A DNA stretch of 64,000 nucleotides. Origin: Symsagittifera roscoffensis. Its lineage: Eukaryota; Xenacoelomorpha; Acoela; Convolutidae. The stretch is from NCBI RefSeq assembly GCF_963678635.1, contig NC_087064.1, forward strand, positions 16,049,802 to 16,113,801, in the 5' to 3' direction. The notes under the pieces are model-generated. The model worked only from the letters and a program-made list of their open reading frames with translations. It did not search any database and was not told the origin of the DNA. The position numbers and the translations under genes were made by a program. This document shows, one piece after another, positions 20,501 to 30,900 of this stretch. Within the stretch, counting starts at the first letter, position 1. The number at the start of each line of letters is the position of its first letter.

Positions 20501-23500
20501 ATGTTTTTGGCGAATCAACAATTTCGCTCTCTTATATGCAGTAACGTTCCCTTAGAGTACAATAATGATAACGACCTGTATAATCATTTCGCAAAATACG
20601 GAAATGTTCAAGCTGTGGTACCTGCTCCTACTAAAGGACGTGCTAAAGTTGTATTTGAAATGGCCCATGAAGCTATGCATGCGAAGCAAAGTGGGGCTAA
20701 AATTGACATGTCACTGCCTCCAATGCGACTATTTTTTGCAGACGATAACAGAGTTTCACGTGTTGCTTATAACGAACACGAAAAAGGACGAGATGACTCG
20801 GATATTGAGCGGATCCGAGATTCACGTGATCAAGTACGTGTAAACAGATCACGAAGAGTGAACTCGACCGAAAGTTTGTCAGAGCATGAACCATTGACCA
20901 TTAGAACTCACCTTAACCAAGCGCGCCGAGCTATTTCTTTGCATCAGCCGAGAAATACCACAGCTTTTCAAACCACTTTGAGCGAAGCAGAGTCATTTGC
21001 CTCTTCGAGATTCAAGAAAATCAATTCTCCAAAAAGTCCTTTAGGAGGCGAAATTACGAAAACGAAAAGTAGCTTAGTTGATTCGAATAGGAAAGCGGGT
21101 GACAAACTTCTGCGTAGAGCTCGTTCAAATCAATTAAAGTCTACTTCAGTATTTGTCAAGGTCAATCGGTCAAATATGGTGGACAACGCATTACCAGATA
21201 ATGAACCTCGACAGACTGTCTTTGGCAAAGTTGAACCACTAGGAGCCTCCTCAGTATTTGGAAAGCTAAAGGAGACGTCTGGCGCCACGTTTGCGTTTGG
21301 CCTTGGTGGATTGTCAGCGCCTGGAAGTAAAATATTTGAAAATTTCGCAGTTAATACCAATGAATCTATTACGAGTATAGCTCCCCCGAGGCTTAAAAGA
21401 TCTCTACACGATGATAATGAGGGTGAAAAATCTATCAAATCAGAATTGGCTCCTTCCAAAAAATTTGCCGGATCACAAAAAGTCAAAATGGACACAGAAG
21501 TTGTAACTAATGTTGGCCAATTGTCGTTGGCTGCCAAAATTGAAAAACTGAAAACACGTGACGAGGGGTTGCGGAAAACAACGCTAAGTGGCGCAAAGGG
21601 AAATATTCTTGTCGGAACTCTAGATCAAATGTGCCCAGAGTTGGAAATGTATGTTCGGCAGTCTACAAATCGAGTTGATGAATACGAACTCGGAGCAGAC
21701 GGGGAACCCGATTACTCAAAGTTTATCAAGGAGTACACGAGATCTTCGGCAGATAAAGAAATTCCGCTCCCACATGAAGTTAGATCTATAAATGGACTCA
21801 TTATTTCCATGGATTACCTTATGGATACTGTCATGAACCTGTATGATTCCAAGGAGCGTCTGCGTTCTTTCAATAGAGGAAATTGGTTCAATTTTCTCTG
21901 GAACAGAACTAGAAGCATTCGCAATGACATAACAGTTCAAAACTTACATACTGTCAAATCAGCGGAACTCATTGAAAAAATTACACGATTTCACATTGTT
22001 TGTGGATATGTGCTTTGTGATGCCGATTATCATGAATTTGACCCGAAAGTAAACAATGAACATTTCAGCAAGTCAATGCAAACTCTAAAGCATATGTACT
22101 ATGATTTGTCGCGAAAGAACATAGCATGTAAAAATGAGGCTGAATTCCGAGCTTATGAGCTGCTAAAGCACCTGGACAGTCCTGGTACTGCACTGGTAGA
22201 AGCTGCAAAGTATGCTCCGAGCGTGCTAAATGACCCAACGTTTCAGTTGTCCTTGAAAATTCACAGAGCTTACACGCAAGGTAATTTCGTCAGATTTCTA
22301 AGGTTATACAAAAAAGAGGCTACATTTTTGATGTCCTGCATTTTACATCCGTGTCTGACAGAAACGCGGAATGCAATTTTGCGTTGCCTTTCCATGTCTT
22401 GTGGAACTTCCAAAAATATTTATTCCGGTATTCAAATCCAGCAGTTGCTTTCGTTTAGCGCGACTGAGCAGACATTGGCTTTCTGTCAACAATTTGGTTT
22501 TTCACTCGTTGAAAAAACTTTGGTGGAAGTAAGAAAACTTTCTTCTGACGAGGAACTACCTAGTGGGGATATTTTGAATAACAAAGAACCAGAAATGGTT
22601 GAAGTGAAACAGAAATTGAGTTTTGGAGAAATCGTGAACGGATCGGAGCCGATAGGCAGTAGCTATAAGCAGCTGCTCGCTGGCAAATTTATTTCCAGAT
22701 CGGTAGTTTCTGTCGAAGTTGATGAAGCTCCGGTAGATGAACCCGATAATCATGCTGTCGACTTTCTTGAAAATGATTTAAATGCAAGTGAGACCTCAAT
22801 CGATGAAGATAGTTTGAATTCTTTAGCAGGAGATTTTTACGAAGAAATTCTAACTGAGGTGCTTCAAGATCAAATAAAGGATGCTCACAGAGAAATTGTA
22901 ACGAAGGCTATTGTCCTAAGAGATTTAATGATGCAATTACATGCGAAGATAGAAACTGAATTGGTCCAAGAAATGTCAATTGAAATTTTGACCGAAGTCA
23001 CGTACGAATCGAGAAAATCTATTGTGGATAGTTCTACTATAGTATATGCTGAACTTCTCGATGATGTTGTGTCGTCCGAGTGTGAAATTGTTTGTCGTAC
23101 TGAAGTTGATAATCAAAAACGAGAAAATCTAATAAGCGATATAGCAAACGATGTTTTTAGCGAAGTGGAAATTGGGGTCGTGAAAGATCTTGTTCGCGAT
23201 GTTGCTGACGAAATTGTCAAGAGCGAGTATGAAAGAGCGTCAGACATTTTGTTACTTCGAAAGTACTATAAACTGTGGAAACTTCAAATGGGTAAAAGCA
23301 AGCAGGACCGGATATACAGGGAAAGTTTTCCGCCCAAAATTGGATCATGGCAGGTTGCCGAAAAGATCCCCGTAGTTAATGCTTCGGAAAAGTTGAACTG
23401 TTTCTCAAACTTAAGCGAAGCTCAGCGATGTTTGAACGAAGTTACTGCTATTGAAATAAGTACACCATTTTCAACTGATCAGCTTCTAACTGAATGTATA

Positions 23501-24655
23501 TCGAAATTCGTTCATTTGGCGATTATCAACGTTTCTCCAGCTTGTGAATTCAGTGAATGGTTTATTGAAAAGTTAAGTGGCAAAAGAACGTACAATGAAA
23601 AAAGTATGTTACTCGAAGCTGAAAATAAGGTGATTCGGTTTGAAAAGTCTTCAATGCTGTCAAATATTTGCATTTCCTGGACAACAGTTGGGAACTCGCA
23701 AAAAGCTCTTGAAGAATATAACCCTAATTTTGTCCTTATTCTGGACCCGATGGGTGTTATCGAAGAATCCTGGGTTCAAAACACGAGTGAGAATAACGAA
23801 GAAGTTTTCACGACACTATATGTAACAACATCAGATTACAATTTTTCGAATGCTGAGAATGACCATCTGAATAAATTTGTGTTTGATTGTAGTGATCTAC
23901 CGAGTTTTTACAGCTCAAGTAGACATTTTCTGACACTAACGCAAAGATGTATAAAAGATTGCACATCGATCTACCCAATACCAAGGCCCATTTCTTTACG
24001 CGGTTTTATATCTTCATCGGTTAAGGAATGGTTTTCTTTGTTTTTATCACACAGTTACTTGAAAGGGTTGAATGAAGCCTTTAAAGAACAAATGACAATA
24101 GAATGGTTAATGGAGTTATACGACTCATTAGTTAATCAAATGGAGTCTTTTATTACCAGCAATCAAATTGTTTTCCCGCTTTCAATTTTCAAAACAGCTA
24201 TTTCCGAAGCTTCTGAAGATGAAGTGAAAAGCTTATTTAAGTCTTTGAAAATTTTCCCTATGAACCTTTTACCGCTCGTGAACAGTTGTAATACGTGGAT
24301 TGAGTGTCTTGACATACTTGACAAGTTAATTCAAAGTATCTACGCTTTTGAAGATGCTCAAAATTTTGCTTCTAAACTGGAAAAATTGCTGATGGTTGAA
24401 TTTTCTCAAAGCGCTGAAAAAATTGTGGAATCCGCCCAAAATTTTCCATGGGTGTCAGTTTTGTGTGAGTTAATTGCTCACAATCTGGACTTCAGTTTTA
24501 ATGGTCTGGGAGAGCGTAATTTGTTTCTAACTTGTCCAGAATCAGATTTTGTGTTTGATAGACCCAAGTGTTGGCATTTGTTCATGAACTCAGTTTTGTC
24601 TTTTAAAAAGGTACTTTCTTACACTGTTAATGGAACTGTAGTGCTTATTAAATAA
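20501..24655 (+). CDS. MCM3AP: MCM3AP/GANP homolog (Sac3-domain mRNA export scaffold), intronless
   Basis: A 1,384-codon uninterrupted frame. Residues about 8-75 form an RRM-like fold (RSLICSNVPLEY ... GRAKVVFEMAHEA). Residues about 225-290 hold scattered FG motifs (SVFGKL, FAFGLG) as in nucleoporin-like N-termini. The Sac3/GANP domain spans about 366-690, with GTLDQMCPELEMYVRQ, EYTRSSADKE, WNRTRSIRNDIT, IEKITRFHIVCG and FVRFLRLYKKEATFLMSCIL. A predicted helical region (about 770-910) and a GANP-type C-terminal domain follow. In animals this protein scaffolds TREX-2 at the nuclear pore and couples transcription to mRNA export. It is shorter than vertebrate GANP (about 1,980). Lack of introns stands out, as all its neighbours are split. 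A weak donor (AAAAAG/GTACTT) near 24,610 could in principle extend the end. Confidence 0.9.
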   Translation: MFLANQQFRSLICSNVPLEYNNDNDLYNHFAKYGNVQAVVPAPTKGRAKVVFEMAHEAMHAKQSGAKIDMSLPPMRLFFADDNRVSRVAYNEHEKGRDDSDIERIRDSRDQVRVNRSRRVNSTESLSEHEPLTIRTHLNQARRAISLHQPRNTTAFQTTLSEAESFASSRFKKINSPKSPLGGEITKTKSSLVDSNRKAGDKLLRRARSNQLKSTSVFVKVNRSNMVDNALPDNEPRQTVFGKVEPLGASSVFGKLKETSGATFAFGLGGLSAPGSKIFENFAVNTNESITSIAPPRLKRSLHDDNEGEKSIKSELAPSKKFAGSQKVKMDTEVVTNVGQLSLAAKIEKLKTRDEGLRKTTLSGAKGNILVGTLDQMCPELEMYVRQSTNRVDEYELGADGEPDYSKFIKEYTRSSADKEIPLPHEVRSINGLIISMDYLMDTVMNLYDSKERLRSFNRGNWFNFLWNRTRSIRNDITVQNLHTVKSAELIEKITRFHIVCGYVLCDADYHEFDPKVNNEHFSKSMQTLKHMYYDLSRKNIACKNEAEFRAYELLKHLDSPGTALVEAAKYAPSVLNDPTFQLSLKIHRAYTQGNFVRFLRLYKKEATFLMSCILHPCLTETRNAILRCLSMSCGTSKNIYSGIQIQQLLSFSATEQTLAFCQQFGFSLVEKTLVEVRKLSSDEELPSGDILNNKEPEMVEVKQKLSFGEIVNGSEPIGSSYKQLLAGKFISRSVVSVEVDEAPVDEPDNHAVDFLENDLNASETSIDEDSLNSLAGDFYEEILTEVLQDQIKDAHREIVTKAIVLRDLMMQLHAKIETELVQEMSIEILTEVTYESRKSIVDSSTIVYAELLDDVVSSECEIVCRTEVDNQKRENLISDIANDVFSEVEIGVVKDLVRDVADEIVKSEYERASDILLLRKYYKLWKLQMGKSKQDRIYRESFPPKIGSWQVAEKIPVVNASEKLNCFSNLSEAQRCLNEVTAIEISTPFSTDQLLTECISKFVHLAIINVSPACEFSEWFIEKLSGKRTYNEKSMLLEAENKVIRFEKSSMLSNICISWTTVGNSQKALEEYNPNFVLILDPMGVIEESWVQNTSENNEEVFTTLYVTTSDYNFSNAENDHLNKFVFDCSDLPSFYSSSRHFLTLTQRCIKDCTSIYPIPRPISLRGFISSSVKEWFSLFLSHSYLKGLNEAFKEQMTIEWLMELYDSLVNQMESFITSNQIVFPLSIFKTAISEASEDEVKSLFKSLKIFPMNLLPLVNSCNTWIECLDILDKLIQSIYAFEDAQNFASKLEKLLMVEFSQSAEKIVESAQNFPWVSVLCELIAHNLDFSFNGLGERNLFLTCPESDFVFDRPKCWHLFMNSVLSFKKVLSYTVNGTVVLIK

Positions 24656-24927
24656 TTTCTTTCCTCTTATTTTGACTATGTGTTTCAGTTAAATCTCTGA
24701 AAATTTTTTTCTACGTACCATTCTTGGGTCAGATGAGATTTTTGACTACTAGAACTCCTAGACTACTCATTGATCAAAGCATTACTTCAAAAAAGTTGAA
24801 AAGACCCTAGAAGATTCTGCCGAAGTTGGAACAGATTTACACTTCATGTCATCATTCCGTTGAAGTTGTACCAAAAACGAAGTTATAATTAGTAAAACAG
24901 TACAGTTTTTTTACTTTTCAGTTGAAA
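24656..24927 (+). other. Short spacer between GANP and SDHA with a splice acceptor
   Basis: 272 bp with no coding potential and no clear AATAAA. It ends in CAGTTTTTTTACTTTTCAG (24902-24920), a strong acceptor 7 bases before the SDHA start codon. Confidence 0.6.
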
Positions 24928-27900
24928 ATGTCAATGCTGAGATCGTTGAGTGGGGTTTCGCGTGCAGCTGGCGGCAGACTTCTCCCCAGATCATCCTCCT
25001 CTATCGGTCAGACCAGGAGTGCATCATCCACAGATGACATGAAGAACAAACAGCCTACCATGAAGGGGTCGAATGGGTTCACATCTCAGTATGCTGTAGT
25101 GGACCACACGTTTGATGCTGTCGTCGTCGGAGCAGGTATGTTTCTTCAGCTTACAAAAAAGAGTTTTTTTTTTTTTCAGCTTTCTGAACCGGCAAAAATA
25201 AGTGCATATTGTCCTAAACGAGTGACAAAACTCGGATTACATTGCTGACTGTAAATGCGTGTCTAAATGATAAATCAGAGATATATTTTTGTATTATACA
25301 TGAACTTTTCCGTGAAATGTTTGGCTGAAAAGAGGCCCGACCGAGAAAGATTTCACCTTATTCTCACTTGATGTGTTTTTAGGCGGGGCTGGTCTGAGGG
25401 CTGCATTTGGTCTGGCGAACAAGGGATTCAAGACAGCAGTGGTGACCAAACTATTTCCCACCCGCAGTCACACTGTGGCAGCACAGGGGGGAATAAATGC
25501 TGCTCTTGGCAATATGGAGCCAGATGACTGGAGGTGGCACTTCTACGACACAGTCAAAGGTGAGCGAGTGCTTACTAGAATCTTGAAGTTAACAGCATAT
25601 GACGATAAAATATATATATTTTTTCTGATTAACGAATGTATGAACACCACATGTTTATGTATATATCATCCAGGTTTAGTCATTCGAAATATAAGTTAAT
25701 CGGCTGTTCAAATTGAAAAAATTGCGAGTTTCATCAAAATTATTGCTTTGCTCTTTGCAGATCAGGTGAAAACTTATCAATAATCACTTGGTAATCTATA
25801 TCTGCAGACTTCAATCAATTATTGAGCTATTTAAACTTCATTTTTTTTCGGTGTGTTCAGAAAATAAGAGACTAAGTGTGAATTTAAGTGGGAATAGAAG
25901 AAATTATTTTTCCGACCATTTGGAAAATGGGGAGGAACTTTGTATTCAGGTGTGTTTTAGTTTTTTTTTTCTGTTTTCCACGCAAAATTAGCTTCCACAA
26001 AAAATCATGGAGAGAGAGAGAGAGAGAGAGTTGAGTGATATATCATATTAAAGCCCTTTCAGTAGTGTTTGAACGACATTAAAAAAACTTCAAAAAAGTT
26101 TTCGATATATATATAAGATTCTTAATATATAAGCTTGCTATAGCTTATTTAAATAGCTTCAAAGATTAATATAGCTTAATAGCTAAAAAAACTGAGTTTT
26201 ACTGAAGGAAAGTTAGTTTTTATTTTGTATTTTAGCCCTTTTTGGTATCAAAAATTCAAAAAAACTGCAAAAAAATAATTTTGAAATTTTGTTTTTGATT
26301 CTTTTTGTTTTTCTAATCATTTTTATACAAAAATTGTTTTCCAGTTTGCGTATTTTGCTAAGACTGTCGAAAATTTCTAAGCTCTAGTTTTTGTTGAGAT
26401 CCTTTTATCACACCACGCCGAAAAACTACCCTAGTTAAAAAAAATTGTTGTATTTTTTAAGACGCTATCCTTGTTTCGTTTTGCATATGAATAGGATTTG
26501 ATTGTTTCTGTTTTTCTCAGGCTCTGACTGGTTGGGAGACCAAGACTCGATCATGTACATGACTCAAAATGCACCCGAGTCAGTGGTGGAACTGGAGAAT
26601 TATGGCATGCCCTTCAGCCGGACCCAGGATGGCAAGATCTACCAGAGGGCATTTGGGGGACAGAGTTACGATTACGGGAAGGGAGGCCAGGCACACAGAT
26701 GTTGCTGTGTCAGCGACAGAACAGGTTAGGCTGCCTGCACCGTATGTACTGACTTGTGTGTCTAAAGGCATCAAGTTAACATGCTTTCACTAAATAGATC
26801 AAGTAAAGATTTTTTTTCTATTCGATTGTTTAATTCAGTGGGGGTATCAAAAAAGATATTTTTAATTAGGACAACGTAATTTAACTTGTATCTGCTCAAT
26901 TTGCCGCCAGAGTTTTATGCTTCTCTTTTTACACTAACAAGCTTTAGCGATCGTAGTGTAATATTACGACTATTCTACTTTTTCCAGCCTAAGTCGCAAA
27001 CGTAGTTCGCTTTACGGCATTTTGATAGCTTGTTCTTTGACATTTGATTAGTTGTGTTTCAAACTACAGTACAATAATGAAAACTCAATTTCAGAAAATT
27101 TCCAACTCACTATATCTCCAACTCAATAGAATTTTTTTTAAATGCATAATTTGGCTTGATGTTTTCCAATTTATTACATGCAAAGTTAGTGTGGGCGCCT
27201 TAAGTTTAGGATATTTCAAATTTATGCAAAGTTAATGTCTTTTTATATCTGGTACCATTTTTGCTGATGGCATTCGCAATTTATTAACATATGTAGCTGC
27301 TTTATTTGTGGATAGTGTTAGTAAATTGTCAAGGGGGCAGATGCGATGACAGGGACTCTAAATTTCCTGTTCGTGGGATCGAGTTTTCATGGCTCATTTT
27401 CACCCTTTTTATTTTACTTTTTGAGCTATTTTTCTGTCGTTTTCTCGCTAGTGTCTGCGAAGCGCAGCTTTACCTGCGTCAAGTTAGATGCAATAAATCT
27501 AATCAACATAGAAAACATGTTATAATCTATTACAAAGCGTCTTATCTATTAAGTGACAATTTTTTAATGTACCAGGTCACAGTATGTTGCACACACTTTA
27601 CGGCCAGTCTCTGCGCTACGACTGCAACTACTTCATCGAGTACTTCGCGCTGGACTTGATCATCGAGGACGGAGTGTGTAAGGGCATTGTGGCTCTGTGT
27701 CTGGAGGATGGATCCATCCATCGGTTCAAGGCTAAGAATACTGTGTTGGCCACTGGAGGATATGGAAGAGCATACTTCTCATGCACTTCGGCCCATACTT
27801 GCACAGGTAATGTAATTTTGAATGACTTTTCTGAGATGATTTCATGAGAAGTTTGACATCAGTTTGCCTGTCTATGAGCTGGAGGAAATCGGGTCAATAT

Positions 27901-30900
27901 TAAAGAGCAAAGGAAGTTTGAAAAAGCATCAAAAAAGATTCAGATAAATGTTCCAGAAAGCGCTCCAGGAAGTTGTAATACCATTTTGATATCTTGAGGT
28001 AAAGCTACAATTGGCGAACAAAAGTGAAAGTTGCTCAAATTTTTGTGCATTTCATTCTTCTAGTGATCAAATTCCTGTAATTCTACCGTTAAAATTTCTG
28101 TTCTAGGTGATGGATGTGCAATGTACACTCGTGCAGGGGGTCCCCAACAAGACATGGAGTTTGTTCAGTTCCATCCCACCGGTATCTACGGGGCAGGCTG
28201 TCTCATCACAGAAGGGTGCAGAGGAGAGGGTGGGTACCTGTTGAATTCGGAGGGAGAGAGATTCATGGAGAGGTACGCGCCCAATGCGAAGGATCTGGCG
28301 TCCAGGGATGTAGTGAGTCGATCTATGACTCTGGAAATCATGGAAGGTGGGTAAATTTTTGTGCATAGTTTTCTAGGTCATCGTTTAGTGCAGTTATTCA
28401 AGATTTAACTGCTTTTTGTGAGACTAGTGCATAAAGTTAATTTTGTTAGGATCGAAATAAAGAGTTTTTTGCCGTTGCTTCGCTTGTTTGTCAAGTGCAG
28501 CTTCATTTTTGTGTAAGTGAATAATGGTTAAGTTATTTGAGCGAATGGTCATGGCAATCTCAAATACATATTTCAGGAAGGGGAGTGGGACCTTCAAAGG
28601 ATCACATTTACTTGCAATTATCCCATCTACCAGCTGACATTCTGAAGAAGCGTCTGCCGGGAATCAGTGAGACTGCCAAGATCTTCGCAGGAGTGGACGT
28701 CACAAGGGAACCCATCCCGGTTCTACCCACTGTCCACTACAACATGGGAGGCACACCCACCAACTACAAAGGACAGGTTAGTTGATATTGTTCATTTCTT
28801 GTATATATTGGTCATTTTGCAAATAGTCAATTAACTTGGGAAATGAAAAGTTGTATTTTGACAGGGTTAGTTACATGGAGCTTCATTAGGAAGTCTTACT
28901 ACAAGAGCTTCGATGCATTAAACAGAATTATGATAGTCGATGTCTACATTTTGAGAATTTGACTAATGATTTGAGTTGATGAATGATTACCGTATGTCTC
29001 TATCCGTAATGCGAGTCCATACATGAGAGAATATGTTTCTAATTTTCACTAGCTCCATGAGGCACAAGCTTAAATAGTAAGATTTACCTAGTATGCATAA
29101 TTGTTTTTACAGGTAATTGACTACAAGAACGGTAAAGATGTGGTAGTTGAAGGTCTGTATGCAGCAGGGGAGGCAGCATGTGCCTCAGTTCATGGCGCTA
29201 ACAGACTAGGCGCCAACTCACTACTCGATCTGGTCGTGTTCGGAAGGGCTTGTGCACACTTCATCTCAGAGACCAGCAAGCCAGGTAATAATCCAGTGAT
29301 TTATGTCATATTGATATCTGAAAAAATCGATTAGTATTGGTCAGATTTGAGAAAAATGTAGCTAAAATTTCTTGAATTTTGTAGAATGAGAAAATTTTTT
29401 GATTGAAAAATGAAAAATAATCAATTCGTTGCTGAGCTAATAAAAATTATACCTGTATCCAATGAAAGAAATATAAGAATCAAAATTGAAAGAATTTAAA
29501 AAGTAATTTTTTGTAACTAAAACAATTGTATATATTCAGAAATAGTTAAAAAATTAATCATGATTTAGAATAGGTTACCAATGAGAAAATTAGTTTGATG
29601 GGATATCTTGGGTTAAATTCTTCACATTCCTCAATTAATTTGACCATTCAGGAGACGCAGTTGCAGACTTTGCAAGTGATGCTGGCGAGAAGAGTGTGGA
29701 GAATATAGACAAGATCAGACATGCGAATGGGTCCACTCCCACTAGTGAGTTGAGGAGTGAGATGCAGAAGGTCATGCAGAATCACGGGGCAGTCTTTAGG
29801 ACCCAGAAGACACTCGAGGAGGGCGTGAAGAAGATCGACCAGTGCTACCAAGGTATTTACGCTTGCGATTAGCAAGCTTATCAAATCGGAATATTGACTT
29901 TTTCTGGCTAACAACTAATTGAACAACATCAGTTGCTGCTATTGTGCGGAATATGCTGATATGCTGCTGACATGTTCAATTAAATGAAAATTCAAAATTA
30001 ACTACGGGGTACTAGCTCCTGGTACATGCTATATATAGAACGCAAACCATTGTATTTATAAATAACGAGTTTCGATATTATTTTTCTGCCTATGATTTTT
30101 CGGCTTCAAGGATGTCGACTTAAGTTCTGTCGGTTTATTTTCCAAATTATTTAGTAGTCCACTTTGCATGCACTGCTTAATTAGCTATCGTGTATCCTAT
30201 GAGGGCGTTACATATGATTTTGTTTCCTTAAATTATCCGGTAGTTTTTATTAAATCGATAACATTTTGGCACCAATATTTGAATGCCCCAGGTCAACCGA
30301 ACTTGACTCTTCGAACATTTTCAATTAGTTTAAAAAACATGAAACAAAATATATATTTTAAAAAAATACTTTTTTCCACTTGTTCAATTGTAATATCTTT
30401 TGAAGTTTTGTTTGCTAATTATTGAGCGTCATGGTGCTTTCATCCTACAGTTGTTGTTTCGCAAGTAATGCGAAGCTCAGCTTCGCCTCTGTGTTTAAAT
30501 GTTATTTATTCAACACAGTTGTAGAAATGACAAACGTCCATCATAAAGTTCTTGTTGAACGTTCTCATATTTACAAACCGTCCTAATGCTAAACGTTGGT
30601 TATTCTGGCTGTAGTTAATTGTTATTCCGACCATTGAAAATGGGCAGGAACTTTGTATTTAGTTATTACTTTTTTTTTGTTTTTCACGCAAAATCAGGTA
30701 CCACAAATAATCATCGGACTGGGTTGAGTGATATATCATATTAAAACCCTTTCAGTTGTGATTCGAACTTTCGAAAAATTTCAAAAAACGTTTATTTCGA
30801 TCAAATAAAAGGATGATAATTTGTTCTATTGGCCATTTAGGCTAAATAAAACCTAATTTTTCCAAAGGGAAACTAGTTTCCGAAGCTATATTTACACTTT

